A stretch of 56,456 bases of DNA from Blastococcus sp. KM273128. Lineage in GTDB: Bacteria; Actinomycetota; Actinomycetes; Mycobacteriales; Geodermatophilaceae. Made by a program: the position numbers and the translations under genes. Of this stretch, positions 29,694 through 41,905 are shown one piece after another. The stretch covers positions 1 to 56,456 of the forward strand of contig NZ_SSXA01000017.1 in the NCBI RefSeq assembly GCF_021698975.1, given 5' to 3'. The notes beneath the pieces were generated by a model that was not told where the DNA came from, did not search any database, and saw only the letters and a program-made list of their open reading frames with translations. Positions within the stretch are counted from its first letter, which is position 1. The number at the start of each line of letters is the position of its first letter.

Positions 29694-32131
29694 GGGTGCA
29701 GCTGCGGCGTGGCGCCGGTCTGGGCATGGGGGTGGTGCGCCCCGGGGCCGCGGTCGTCCTGCCGCGGCTGGGGGGCGCCCTGCGGCTGGGCCGCCGGCGG
29801 GGCGGGGGTCTGCAGCGGCAGCCCGGAGAGGAGCTCGGCCACCCGCACCCGGATGGCGGCCGCGAGCTCGTCGGGCGACCGGCGCGCGTCGAGCACCAGG
29901 TAGCGGTCGGGCTCGGCCTCGGCGAGCTCCTGGAAGGTCCGCCGCACGCGCTGGTGGAAGTCCAGCGACTCCGACTCCAGCCGGTCGGCGGCGGCGCGGC
30001 CGCGGGCGCGGGCCAGCCCCACCTCGGGCGGCAGGTCGAGCAGCACCGTCAGGTCGGGCCGCAGCCCCTGGGCGGCCCAGCGGGAGAGCATGCGCACGTC
30101 GTCCAGGGGGATGGTGCGCCCGGCGCCCTGGTAAGCCAGCGAGCTGTCGATGAACCGGTCGGTGATCACGACCTCGCCGGCGTCGAGGGCGGGGCGCAGC
30201 ACCTCGTGCACGTGCTGGGCGCGGTCGGCGGCGTAGAGCAGCGCCTCGGCCCGCGGGGCGATGCCCACCTGGGCGCGGTCGAGCACGATCGAGCGGATCC
30301 CGGCCCCCGGCGGCGTGGCGCCGGGTTCGAACGACGCCCGGGCGGTCAGCCCCTCGTCGGCGAGCCACTCCTGCAGCCGGCGCACCTGGGTGGACTTGCC
30401 GGCCCCCTCGCCGCCCTCGAAGGCGATGAGCACCCCGCCGCCGGCCAGCCGGCGGCGCGCGGTGGTGTCGCGGCGCAGCGCGGTGACGACATCGGCCCAC
30501 AGCGGGATGGGGCGCCGGTCGTCCATCTGCCGGTAGGCCAGCAGCCCGACGCCGACGGCCAGCACCCCGGCCGCGAACAGCATGATCCGCTCACCGGAGA
30601 GCGGCAGCACGACGGCGCCGAGGTCCAGGTCCTCCCGACCGATCAGCCCCACCCCGATCGGCACGAGGGCCAGGGAGATGATCAGCGCCGCGCGGACCAG
30701 GGACTGCACGATCGCGAAGGTGCGACCCCGGATCGAGTCCTCCACCTCGGTGCCGATCAGGGTGATGCCGGCCAGGAACGCCATGCCGGCGAAGAAGCCC
30801 ATGACGACCACGAGCAGCAGCGAGATCCACAGCGCGAAGGACAGCGACAGCAGCACCACGACGACCCCGGCGCCGACGATCGCCAGCCCGAAGATGCGCT
30901 CGCGGGCGAGGTCGCGCGCCACGCTGGGGCCGATGCCGATGCCCAGGCCCAGGCCGACGAAGACGGCCCCGAACAGGATGCCGTACGCCGCCTCGCCGCC
31001 CCCGAGCACGTTCACGTAGGCCTGCCCGGTGGCGATGATCGCGCCCGCCGCGACGAAGGCCCCGGTGATGCCCACGACCAGGCCCCGGACCAGGCGGGTG
31101 TGCCCGGCGAAGGAGAACCCCTTGACCAGCGAGCCGAGGAAGCTCTCCTGCTGGCCGACGACCGCCCCCTCCGCCCGGCGGCCGCTGATCGACGGCAGGT
31201 TCCAGATGACGAAGGCCGCGACCAGGAAGGTGAGCGCGTTCAGGTAGAGGGCGAGGTCCACCTCGTCCACGCCCGGCAGGACGGCGCTGAGCTCGCCGCC
31301 CACGCTGGTGAGCAGGGCGAACACGATCGCCGCGGCCACCGGGGTGAGCCCGTAGGTGGTGACCAGGGAGAGCTGGTTGGCCGGCTCCAGCTGGTCCTTG
31401 CGCAGCATGTTGGGGACGGCGGCGTCCTTCGCCGGGATCCAGAACAGGCTGAAGGCCTCGATCACGAACTGGGCGATGAACAGCCAGATCAGGTTGTCGA
31501 CGATCGGGATCGAGGCGAACAGGGCGAACCGCAGGACGTCGGTGACCACCATCGTCTTCCGGCGGTCGAACCGGTCGGCGAAGGCCCCTGCCACGGGGCC
31601 GAGCACGATGGCCGGGAGCAGCCGGAAGAGCAGGACCCCCGCGAGCGCGAAGTTCTGCGCGGCGTAGTCGTCGAAGGTCATCGTGGCGGTCACGGTGATG
31701 GCGAGCAGGCCGAGCCAGTCGCCGAAGCTGGACAGCAGCGTGGACAACCACAGCTTGCGGAAGTCGCGCACCCGCAGCACGGCGCGGATCTTGGCCACCG
31801 TGCCCACCGCACCGGACCCGTCCGCGACCGAGGACCCGCCCGCGGGGGCCGCGCCCGGGGGTGCCCCCACCTCGCCCACGTCGGTCAGCGGCGGGCCCGC
31901 GGACGGCGGAACCGGTGAGCCCGCGGGCGGCAGGCCGTCGCCCGGGGCAGCACCGGCAGCCCCGTCGGACGGGGGTACCGGGGGCGTCGGCTCGGCCGGA
32001 ATCGCGGGCTCCCAAGGTCGGAGGGCACCGGGGCGGAGCGGGCCCCGGCGGGGCAACGGTACCGGTCGGCCGCGACGATTCCGGCCCCTCGACGCCCGGT
32101 CGGGCCAATCCGTCACCTGTGGTCCGCCCAC
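29690..32131 (-). CDS. tmk: MFS transporter-thymidylate kinase fusion
   Basis: One 813-residue chain with two parts. After a Pro/Ala-rich cytosolic N terminus (about 1-110), residues about 120-560 form a major-facilitator transporter of 10-12 membrane helices, with FADRFDRRKTMVV as the typical loop. Residues about 575-770 are thymidylate kinase, which makes dTDP: P-loop FEGGEGAGKST, then TDRFIDSSLAYQGAGR and the DLPPEVGLARARGR region. A Pro/Gln/His-rich tail ends it. Such fusions are known in actinobacteria. What the transporter carries is unknown. The start is GTG at 32131, with GTG at 32116 an equal alternative. It is translationally coupled to holB. Confidence 0.95.
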   Translation of the reverse strand: MGGPQVTDWPDRASRGRNRRGRPVPLPRRGPLRPGALRPWEPAIPAEPTPPVPPSDGAAGAAPGDGLPPAGSPVPPSAGPPLTDVGEVGAPPGAAPAGGSSVADGSGAVGTVAKIRAVLRVRDFRKLWLSTLLSSFGDWLGLLAITVTATMTFDDYAAQNFALAGVLLFRLLPAIVLGPVAGAFADRFDRRKTMVVTDVLRFALFASIPIVDNLIWLFIAQFVIEAFSLFWIPAKDAAVPNMLRKDQLEPANQLSLVTTYGLTPVAAAIVFALLTSVGGELSAVLPGVDEVDLALYLNALTFLVAAFVIWNLPSISGRRAEGAVVGQQESFLGSLVKGFSFAGHTRLVRGLVVGITGAFVAAGAIIATGQAYVNVLGGGEAAYGILFGAVFVGLGLGIGIGPSVARDLARERIFGLAIVGAGVVVVLLSLSFALWISLLLVVVMGFFAGMAFLAGITLIGTEVEDSIRGRTFAIVQSLVRAALIISLALVPIGVGLIGREDLDLGAVVLPLSGERIMLFAAGVLAVGVGLLAYRQMDDRRPIPLWADVVTALRRDTTARRRLAGGGVLIAFEGGEGAGKSTQVRRLQEWLADEGLTARASFEPGATPPGAGIRSIVLDRAQVGIAPRAEALLYAADRAQHVHEVLRPALDAGEVVITDRFIDSSLAYQGAGRTIPLDDVRMLSRWAAQGLRPDLTVLLDLPPEVGLARARGRAAADRLESESLDFHQRVRRTFQELAEAEPDRYLVLDARRSPDELAAAIRVRVAELLSGLPLQTPAPPAAQPQGAPQPRQDDRGPGAHHPHAQTGATPQLHP

Positions 32132-32161
32132 TGGTCACCCGGCGCACCAAGGTCGCGGGCG

Positions 32162-32963
32162 GTGACGGGTACCGGTGGTCCAGCGGACGGCGCGTGGCAG
32201 CCCGGCGCGTACCTCCGCTTCGCCGGGGAGCGCGCCCGCCCCTTCGCCGACCTGCTCGCCCGGGTGGGTGCCGTAGCCCCGCGGAGGGTCGTCGACCTCG
32301 GCTGCGGCGAGGGCTCGCTGACCGCCACGCTGGCGCAGCGGTGGCCGGGCGCCCGCGTCACCGGCGTCGACTCCTCCCCCGAGATGCTCGCCGCCGCCAG
32401 GGCCGCTGCCCGCGGGCAGGTGGAGTACCGGCTGGGCGACGTGCGCGACTGGGCTCCGACCGCACCGGTCGACGTCGTCGTGAGCAACGCCGTCCTCCAC
32501 CGGGTGCCCGGACACCCGGAGCTGATGGGGCGCTGGGCCGCGGCGCTGCCGCCGGGCGGGTGGCTCGCGGTGCAGGTGCCGGGCAACTTCCGCGCCGCCA
32601 CCCACGTGCTGCTCGCCGACCTGTGCCGGAGCCGGGAGTGGGCCGGCCGGACCGCCGACGCGGCACCGCGGACCGACACCGTGCTCGACGGCCGCGCTGC
32701 AGGGGCCCGCCGCGAGCGTGCGAGCGGTGGGGGGCAGCGTGGTCCTTCTGCTCCACGTGCTCCGCGGCCCGCACCCGGTGCTGGGGTGGGTGCGCTCGAC
32801 GGTGCTGCGCCCGGTCCTCGCCCGGCTGGACGACGACGCCGCGGCCGCGTTCTCCGCCGCGTACGCCGCGGCGCTGCGCACCGCCTACCCGCCGCGCCCC
32901 GACGGCACGACGCTGCTGCCCTTCCGGCGGGTCTTCGCCGTCGGCACCCGCCCGTCGGGGTAG
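32162..32963 (+). pseudogene. tam: Disrupted trans-aconitate 2-methyltransferase
   Basis: Residues from GTG 32162 to about 32690 give an intact SAM-binding half (ADLLARVGAVAPRRVVDLGC, then VTGVDSSPEMLAAA and VSNAVLHRVPGHPELMGRW), typical of Tam. The family's C-terminal part (LLHVLRGPHPVLGWVRST to LPFRRVFAVGTR) resumes at about 32743 in another reading frame and ends at 32963. The 49-bp dispersed repeat lies exactly between them, at 32701-32749, in place of roughly 20-25 family residues. The gene is therefore interrupted, partly replaced and frameshifted, and a functional enzyme is unlikely. It starts 30 nt from the divergent tmk fusion gene. Confidence 0.85.
32701..32749. repeat. Dispersed 49-bp repeat inside tam
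   Basis: The unit begins AGGGGCCCGCCGCGAGCG and ends GTGGTCCTTCT, matching the copy at 26142-26190 at 46 of 49 bases. It interrupts tam and joins two frames. The unusual location inside a coding sequence shows that the repeat is able to move or be copied. Confidence 0.85.
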
Positions 32964-32979
32964 CGGGCCGCGGGCGGCG

Positions 32980-33788
32980 TCAGCGCAGGGTGAGCCGGTA
33001 GGCGTGCGTCCGGTAGGGCAGCTCGAGCTCCGACCGCCCCCGGGTGTCCCGGTGCCGGGCCAAGAGCTCGCGGATGCCACCGAGGAACTCCGCGCGGCGT
33101 GCGTCGTCCATCACCGCGACGTAGCTGCGGGTGGCGATCCCGGCGACGACGTCCTCGGGACCCACCCGCTGCACGACCGCGGACTCGACGACCTCGACGG
33201 CGGCCGCGAGCTCGGCGGCGAGGCTCTCGACGACGGCCCGGTCGGCCTCGTGGCCGCGCGCCTCGTCGGCGATGCGCTCTCCGAGCGCGGCCACCCACGG
33301 CACGCGCTCGTCGCGGGTGTTCCAGACCAGGCCGACCCTCCCGCCCGGGCGGAGCACCCGGCGGAGCTCGCGGGCGGCGGGCGCGGGGTCGAACCAGTGC
33401 GCCGCCTGGCCCGCCACGACCGCGTCGGCCGAGGCGCCCCCGACCGGGAGCTGCTCGGCGGTGCCGACCGCGGTCGCGACACCGGGCAGGCGGGCGGTGA
33501 GCTCGGCGAGCATCTCCGGCGACGGGTCCACGGCGCGGACGCGGTGACCCAGCCCGGCCACCACCTCGGTGAGCAGGCCGGTGCCCGCGCCGACGTCGAG
33601 CACGTCCAGCACTCCCCCGCGGCCGAGCAGGAACTCCACCGCGTCCACCGGGTAGGTCGGGCGCCGCGCCGCGTACCCGGCCGCCACCGAGCCGAACGAG
33701 CGCGCCCGGGCCCGCATCGCGACGTCCTGCGGCCCCGTCCCGGGGCTCCCCCCGGGCTCGTGAGAGGGGAGCGGGACGGGACCCTGCA

Positions 33789-33789
<1 letters not shown>
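32980..33789 (-). CDS. Class I SAM-dependent methyltransferase
   Basis: A 269-residue methyltransferase. Motif I is VLDVGAGTGLLTEVV (about residues 62-76), followed by VRAVDPSPEMLAEL, the AEQLPVGGASADAVV segment, and LRRVLRPGGRVGLVWNTRD. It resembles the UbiE/YdcF-type small-molecule methyltransferases whose substrates are mostly unknown. ATG at 33789 overlaps the topA stop by 1 bp (TGATG), implying coupling; the N-terminal 24 residues are low-complexity, so ATG at 33717 (MRARARSFG) with AGGACG upstream may be the real start. It converges on the broken tam gene. Confidence 0.9.
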
Positions 33790-36641
<2,852 letters not shown>

Positions 36642-36900
36642 GGGACTCCTGTCGGTGGTGCTGAGGTGGTGCGGGTGCGGTGTGCCGGTCCGGGCCGGAC
36701 GGCCCGGGGTGCACCGGCTCCGGGGGTCCGGGACCGGGCGGGCGCCACCGCGGAACGCCCCTCGGCGGGCCACGGTAAGCCACGCCGGTGACGGTGTGCC
36801 GGGCGCAACCTTTCCGTGGGCGTGCCGCCACCCCGACCAACGTGGATCGTGCGGCGGTGTTCCCGCAGGTGGAAGACGGCGTCCCGCGAAGGGGGCAGCC
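36642..36900. other. topA upstream region and hppA 3' end
   Basis: These 259 nt between the hppA stop and the topA start carry the topA promoter. A GGTAAG... patch near 36775 is the only slightly less GC-rich part. I recognised no gene, riboswitch or clear terminator. Confidence 0.35.
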
Positions 36901-39165
36901 TCAGGGGGCGCTGGCGGTCAGCTCCGAGCCCGCCGGGGCCGGCGCCGCGTCACCGACGACGACCGAGCGGCGCTTGGAGACGACGACCGCGGCGACGACG
37001 ACGAGCACGGCCGCCAGCGCGATCGCCACCCGCGCCGGCGTGTTGGCGTCCTGCCCCACCGACAGCGCGACCACCGCGGGCGCGATGAGCAGCGCCACCA
37101 GGTTCATCACCTTGATCAGCGGGTTGATCGCGGGCCCGGCGGTGTCCTTGAACGGGTCGCCGACGGTGTCGCCGATGACGGTGGCGGCGTGGGCCTCGCT
37201 GCCCTTCCCGCCGTAGCTGCCGTCCTCGACCATCTTCTTGGCGTTGTCCCACGCCCCGCCGGAGTTGGAGAGGAACACCGCCATGAGGGTGCCGGCCGCG
37301 ATCGCGCCGACGAGGTAGGCGGCCAGCGGCCCGATGCCCAGGCCGAAGCCCACGGCGACCGGGGCGAGCACGGCCAGCAGCCCGGGCGTGGCCAGCTCGC
37401 GCAGCGAGTCCTTGGTGCAGATGTCGACGACCGCGCCGTAGTCGGGGCGCTCGGCGAAGGTCATGATCCCGGGCCGGGTGCGGAACTGCTCGCGCACCTC
37501 GAAGACCACCCGCCCGGCGGCCCGGGACACCGCGCTGACCGCCAGGCCGGAGAAGAGGAAGACCACCGCGGCGCCCAGCACCGCGCCGACGACGTTGTTC
37601 GGGTTCACCAGGCTGAAGGCGTCGCCGAGGGTGGTGCCGGCCTCCTCGAGCGCGAGGGCGACCTGGGCGTTGTAGGAGCCGAAGAGGGCGGTGGCCGCGA
37701 GGACGGCGGTGGCGATGGCGATGCCCTTGGTGATCGCCTTGGTGGTGTTGCCGACGGCGTCGAGGTCGGTGAGCACCCGCGCGCCCTCGTCGTCGATGTC
37801 GCCGGACATCTCGGCGATGCCCTGCGCGTTGTCGCTGACCGGGCCGAAGGTGTCCATGGAGACGATGACGCCGGCCGTCGTCAGCAGGCCGCAGCCGGCG
37901 AGCGCCACGGCGTAGAGAGCGGCCCCGCCGCCGATGAGGAAGGCGCCGTAGACCGCGCCGCCGATGAGCAGCGCCGCGTAGACCGCCGACTCCAGCCCGA
38001 GCGATATGCCCGACAGGATGACGGTGGCCGGGCCGGTGAGCGAGCTGCGGCCGACGTCCTTCACCGGCTTGCGGCTGGTCTCGGTGAAGTAGCCGGTGAG
38101 CTGCTGGATCGCCGCGGCCAGGACGACGCCGACCAGCACCGCGACCAGCCCGAGCACCTGGGGGCTGACCGGGAGGTCGACGCCCCCGCCGGTGGCCGGG
38201 AGCACGGTGAAGGCGGCGACCGCGACCAGCACCAGCGACACCGCCGCGGAGACGAAGAAGCCGCGGTTGATCGGGGCCAGGCCGTTGCGGTCGGCCTTGC
38301 CCGGGTTGGTGGCCAGCACGCCGACGACCGAGGCGACGACCCCGATGGCGGCGACCACGAGCGGGAACACCATGCCCACGGGGCCGAAGAAGACCTGCCC
38401 GAGGATGAGCGCGGCGACGAGGGTGACGGCGTAGGACTCGAAGAGGTCGGCGGCCATGCCCGCGCAGTCGCCGACGTTGTCGCCCACGTTGTCGGCGATG
38501 GTCGCGGCGTTGCGCGGGTCGTCCTCCGGGATGCCGGCCTCCACCTTGCCGACGAGGTCGGCGCCGACGTCGGCGGCCTTGGTGAAGATCCCGCCGCCCA
38601 CGCGCATGAACATCGCCAGCAGCGCGCCGCCGAAGCCGAAGCCCTCGAGGACCACCGGTGCGGTCTCGTCGAACAGGAGCAGGGCGAGCGCGGCGCCGAA
38701 CAGGCCCAGCCCGATCGTGATCATCCCGCAGACGCCGCCGGTGCGGTACGCGATGCGGAAGGCGGGCCGGTAGCCGCCGTCGCGCGCCGCCGCGGCGACC
38801 CGGACGTTGCCGCGGGTGGCCAGCGTCATCCCGATGAAGCCCACCAGCGCCGAGAACAGCGCGCCGACGAGGAAGAAGACCGCGCGGCCCAGCCGGGTGC
38901 CCAGGCCGCCCTCGGCGACCGGGAGCACCAGCAGCAGGGCGAAGACGACGACGGCGAAGAACGCCAGCGTCCGGAACTGCCGGCGCAGGTAGGCCGCCGC
39001 CCCCTCCTGCACCGCCCGCGCTATCTCGCGCATCTTCTCCGTCCCCTGGTCGGCGGCGACGACCGCGCGGACCAGGTAGGCGGCGAAGCCCAGGGCGGCG
39101 AGGGAGACGACGAGGACGACGGCGACGAGCGCCGTCTCCCCGCCGGACAGCGAACCTTCGGACAT
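36901..39165 (-). CDS. hppA: K+-independent proton-pumping membrane pyrophosphatase
   Basis: Integral membrane pump of 754 residues and about 16 helices that couples pyrophosphate hydrolysis to proton export. The active-site segment DNVGDNVGDCAGMAADLFE and the DTVGDPFKDTAGPAINPL segment are intact. The GNTTKA motif has Lys where K+-dependent enzymes have Ala, which marks the K+-independent type. ATG at 39165 (MSEGSLSGG) has GGAGG upstream; the 32-residue longer frame is not used. The promoter probably lies in the 199-nt region shared with the divergent helicase, which holds a palindrome. Confidence 0.97.
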   Translation of the reverse strand: MSEGSLSGGETALVAVVLVVSLAALGFAAYLVRAVVAADQGTEKMREIARAVQEGAAAYLRRQFRTLAFFAVVVFALLLVLPVAEGGLGTRLGRAVFFLVGALFSALVGFIGMTLATRGNVRVAAAARDGGYRPAFRIAYRTGGVCGMITIGLGLFGAALALLLFDETAPVVLEGFGFGGALLAMFMRVGGGIFTKAADVGADLVGKVEAGIPEDDPRNAATIADNVGDNVGDCAGMAADLFESYAVTLVAALILGQVFFGPVGMVFPLVVAAIGVVASVVGVLATNPGKADRNGLAPINRGFFVSAAVSLVLVAVAAFTVLPATGGGVDLPVSPQVLGLVAVLVGVVLAAAIQQLTGYFTETSRKPVKDVGRSSLTGPATVILSGISLGLESAVYAALLIGGAVYGAFLIGGGAALYAVALAGCGLLTTAGVIVSMDTFGPVSDNAQGIAEMSGDIDDEGARVLTDLDAVGNTTKAITKGIAIATAVLAATALFGSYNAQVALALEEAGTTLGDAFSLVNPNNVVGAVLGAAVVFLFSGLAVSAVSRAAGRVVFEVREQFRTRPGIMTFAERPDYGAVVDICTKDSLRELATPGLLAVLAPVAVGFGLGIGPLAAYLVGAIAAGTLMAVFLSNSGGAWDNAKKMVEDGSYGGKGSEAHAATVIGDTVGDPFKDTAGPAINPLIKVMNLVALLIAPAVVALSVGQDANTPARVAIALAAVLVVVAAVVVSKRRSVVVGDAAPAPAGSELTASAP

Positions 39166-39285
39166 GGGTCCTCCAGGCGTCGGCGGCCGCCCGGGAGGCG
39201 CCGTGCTCCCCTGCCCGGGCGGAGGTCGGCGTCCGCGCACCGGAGGGACCCGCCGGGACACGAACGCGGCGAAGTGTAAGACAGA

Positions 39286-39300
39286 TCACACTCCGTGTGA
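39286..39300. promoter_or_regulatory. Palindrome in the hppA/helicase divergent promoter region
   Basis: TCACAC-TCC-GTGTGA is a perfect 6-bp inverted repeat with a 3-nt spacer, in one of the few AT-containing patches here. On the minus strand a TACACT box at about 39271-39277 follows it, so the palindrome would cover the -35 region of an hppA promoter. It could be an operator acting on one or both genes. The regulator is unknown, and the arm order is opposite to a CRP site. Confidence 0.45.
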
Positions 39301-39364
39301 GCCCCTCCGCCCCCGTGTTCTCCGGGGCCGCCGGGAGTTGCGCCGGGGTGTGACAGTGGGGTCC

Positions 39365-41902
39365 GTGACCACGCTCCACCCGGTCCGGTCGGCTCCCCCT
39401 CCCGGCACGGACGAACGGTCCGGGGGTGGCGTGGCGTCCGGTGGGCAGGTGCCGGGCGGCGGCGAGCTGCTGACCGCCCTGCTCGCCGGCACGGCCGAGG
39501 ACGAGCAGCCCGTCACCCACGTCCACCACCTGCCGGTGCGCGAGAGCCGCACCGCCGGCTGGCCGGGGTGGGTCGAGCCCGGGCTGCGCGACCGGCTGGT
39601 CGCCCGCGGCGTGCGCGCCCCGTGGCAGCACCAGGTGGCGGCGGCGCAGGCGGCCCGCGACGGCCGGCACGTCGTCGTCGCGACCGGCACCGCCTCGGGG
39701 AAGTCGCTGGCCTACCAGCTGCCGGCGCTGTCCCGGCTGGCCGAGGACCCGCGCGCCTGCGTCCTCTACCTCGCCCCCACCAAGGCCCTGGCCCGCGACC
39801 AGCTGGCCTTGGTGGCCGAGCTGGCCGACCCGTCGGTGCGGCCGGCCGCCTACGACGGGGACACCCCGGCCGAGGAGCGGGACTGGGTCCGGCGGCACTC
39901 GCGGTGGATCGTCACCAACCCCGACATGCTTCACCGCGGGATCCTGCCGGCCCACCAGCGCTGGTCGAGCACGCTGCGCCGGGTCGCCTACGTGGTGATC
40001 GACGAGTGCCACGCCTACCGCGGCGTCTTCGGGTCGCACGTGGGCCACGTGCTGCGGCGGCTGCGGCGCATCTGCCGGCGCTACGGCGCCGAGCCGGTGT
40101 TCGTGCTCGCCTCGGCCACCGTCGCCGACCCGGCCGCCGCCGCCACCCGGCTGGTCGGCGCGGAGGTCGTCGCCGTCACCGACGACGGCTCGCCGCGCCC
40201 CGGGGCCACCTTCGCGCTGTGGGAGCCGCCGCTGACCGAGCGGACCGGCGAGCACGGGGCGCCGCTGCGCCGCTCGGCCGCCTCCGACGCCGCGGGGCTG
40301 CTCGCCGACCTGGTCGAGCGCGGCGCCCGCACGCTGGCGTTCGTCCGGTCCCGCCGGAGCGCCGAGTCCGTGGCCGAGCAGGCCCGCCGGCTGCTGCACG
40401 ACCGCGGCCGTCCCGACCTGGTGGCCCGGGTGGACTCCTACCGCGGCGGCTACCTGCCCGAGGAGCGCCGGGAGCTGGAGCGGGCGCTGTCGGCCGGCGA
40501 CCTGCTGGGCGTGGCGACCACCAACGCCCTGGAGCTCGGCATCGACATCGCCGGGCTCGACGCCGTCGTCCTGGCCGGCTACCCGGGCACGCTGGCCTCG
40601 TTGTGGCAGCAGGCCGGCCGCGCCGGGCGGGCGCAGCGGGAGTCGCTGGTCGTCTTCGTCGCCCGCGACGACCCGCTGGACCACTACCTGGCCCACCACC
40701 CGCGGGCGGTGTTCGGCCGGCCGGTCGAGGCCACCGTGACCGACCCGGCCAACCCCTACGTGCTGGGCCCGCAGCTGTGCTGCGCCGCGGCCGAGCTGCC
40801 GCTGGTGCCCGAAGACCTCGCCGACTTCGGCGGTCCGGTGGCCGAGGCGCAGCTCGAGGAGCTGGTGGCCGCCGGGCAGCTGCGCCGCCGCCCCGCCGGC
40901 TGGTACTGGGCCGGGCGCGGCCGACCCGACGTCGACATCCGCGGTAGCGGCGACGAGCCCGTGGCGATCATCGAGGCGGGCACCGGGCGGCTGCTGGGCA
41001 CCGTCGACGGCGGGGCCGCGCACTCGACGGTGCACGAGGGCGCGCTCTACGTGCACCGCGGCGACACCTTCGTCGTCGACGAGTTCGACCTCGACGACGC
41101 CTGTGCCGTCGTGCACCCGGAGAGCCCCGACTGGACCACCGTGGCCCGCGACGTGACCGACCTGTCGATCGTCTCGGTCGAGCGGACGCGGCGGCTGGGC
41201 ACGGTGACCGCGCACACCGGCGTCGTCGACGTGACCAACCAGGTGGTGGCCTACCAGCGGCGGCGGCTGGGCACCGGCGAGGTGCTGGCGGAGTTCCCGC
41301 TGGACCTGCCGCCGCGCCAGCTGCGCACCAAGGCGGTCTGGCTGACCCTCGACTCCGAGGCGGTGCAGCGGGCCGACGTGGACGACGCGGCGCTGCCCGG
41401 ATCGCTGCACGCCGCCGAGCACGCGGCGATCGGCATCCTGCCGCTGCTGGCGACGTGCGACCGGTGGGACCTCGGCGGGTTGTCGACGGCGGTGCACCCC
41501 GACACCGGCACCGCCGCGGTGTTCGTCTACGACGGGCACCCGGGCGGCGCGGGCTTCGCCGAGCGCGGGTACGCGGCGCTGCGCCGGTGGCTGCAGGCCA
41601 CCCGGGCGACCGTGGCCAGCTGCGAGTGCGAGGCCGGCTGCCCGTCGTGCGTGCAGTCGCCCAAGTGCGGCAACGGCAACGACCCGCTGGACAAGGCCGG
41701 CGCGGTGCGGGTGCTCGACGTCGTGCTGGACGAGCTGGTCGCGGCCGACGAGCGCCCGGCGGCGGATGACGGCACGGACGACGGGGACGCCTCCGACGAC
41801 GGGGAGGACGCGCCCGCGGGGACGCCGGTCCCCGCCGGACCGCCGGCCACCGCGGTCGCCGGTGACCCGCCCGGGCCGGCCGAGGAGGACCTCGTCTTCT
41901 GA
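39365..41902 (+). CDS. DEAD/DEAH helicase with DUF1998 zinc domain, MrfA-like (Rv3649)
   Basis: Superfamily 2 helicase of 845 residues. Motif I is GTASGKS, motif II DECH (VVIDECHAYRG), motif III SATVAD, and motif VI QQAGRAGRA. The C-terminal DUF1998 region contains the four-Cys zinc site in CECEAGCPSCVQSPKCG. B. subtilis MrfA of this family repairs mitomycin C damage with the nuclease MrfB; no mrfB is next door. It matches Rv3649 in position. The start is uncertain among in-frame GTG codons at 39350, 39356 and 39365. A 50-residue acidic, Pro-rich tail follows the zinc domain and runs up to the converging TadE-like gene. Confidence 0.93.
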   Translation: MTTLHPVRSAPPPGTDERSGGGVASGGQVPGGGELLTALLAGTAEDEQPVTHVHHLPVRESRTAGWPGWVEPGLRDRLVARGVRAPWQHQVAAAQAARDGRHVVVATGTASGKSLAYQLPALSRLAEDPRACVLYLAPTKALARDQLALVAELADPSVRPAAYDGDTPAEERDWVRRHSRWIVTNPDMLHRGILPAHQRWSSTLRRVAYVVIDECHAYRGVFGSHVGHVLRRLRRICRRYGAEPVFVLASATVADPAAAATRLVGAEVVAVTDDGSPRPGATFALWEPPLTERTGEHGAPLRRSAASDAAGLLADLVERGARTLAFVRSRRSAESVAEQARRLLHDRGRPDLVARVDSYRGGYLPEERRELERALSAGDLLGVATTNALELGIDIAGLDAVVLAGYPGTLASLWQQAGRAGRAQRESLVVFVARDDPLDHYLAHHPRAVFGRPVEATVTDPANPYVLGPQLCCAAAELPLVPEDLADFGGPVAEAQLEELVAAGQLRRRPAGWYWAGRGRPDVDIRGSGDEPVAIIEAGTGRLLGTVDGGAAHSTVHEGALYVHRGDTFVVDEFDLDDACAVVHPESPDWTTVARDVTDLSIVSVERTRRLGTVTAHTGVVDVTNQVVAYQRRRLGTGEVLAEFPLDLPPRQLRTKAVWLTLDSEAVQRADVDDAALPGSLHAAEHAAIGILPLLATCDRWDLGGLSTAVHPDTGTAAVFVYDGHPGGAGFAERGYAALRRWLQATRATVASCECEAGCPSCVQSPKCGNGNDPLDKAGAVRVLDVVLDELVAADERPAADDGTDDGDASDDGEDAPAGTPVPAGPPATAVAGDPPGPAEEDLVF

Positions 41903-41905
41903 CCC

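Noticed and set aside
39286..39300. CRP/FNR-type binding site
   Set aside because: The arms are TCACAC...GTGTGA, the reverse arm order of TGTGA-N6-TCACA, with a 3-nt spacer, so the site is not a standard CRP box; it is kept only as a palindrome of unknown function.
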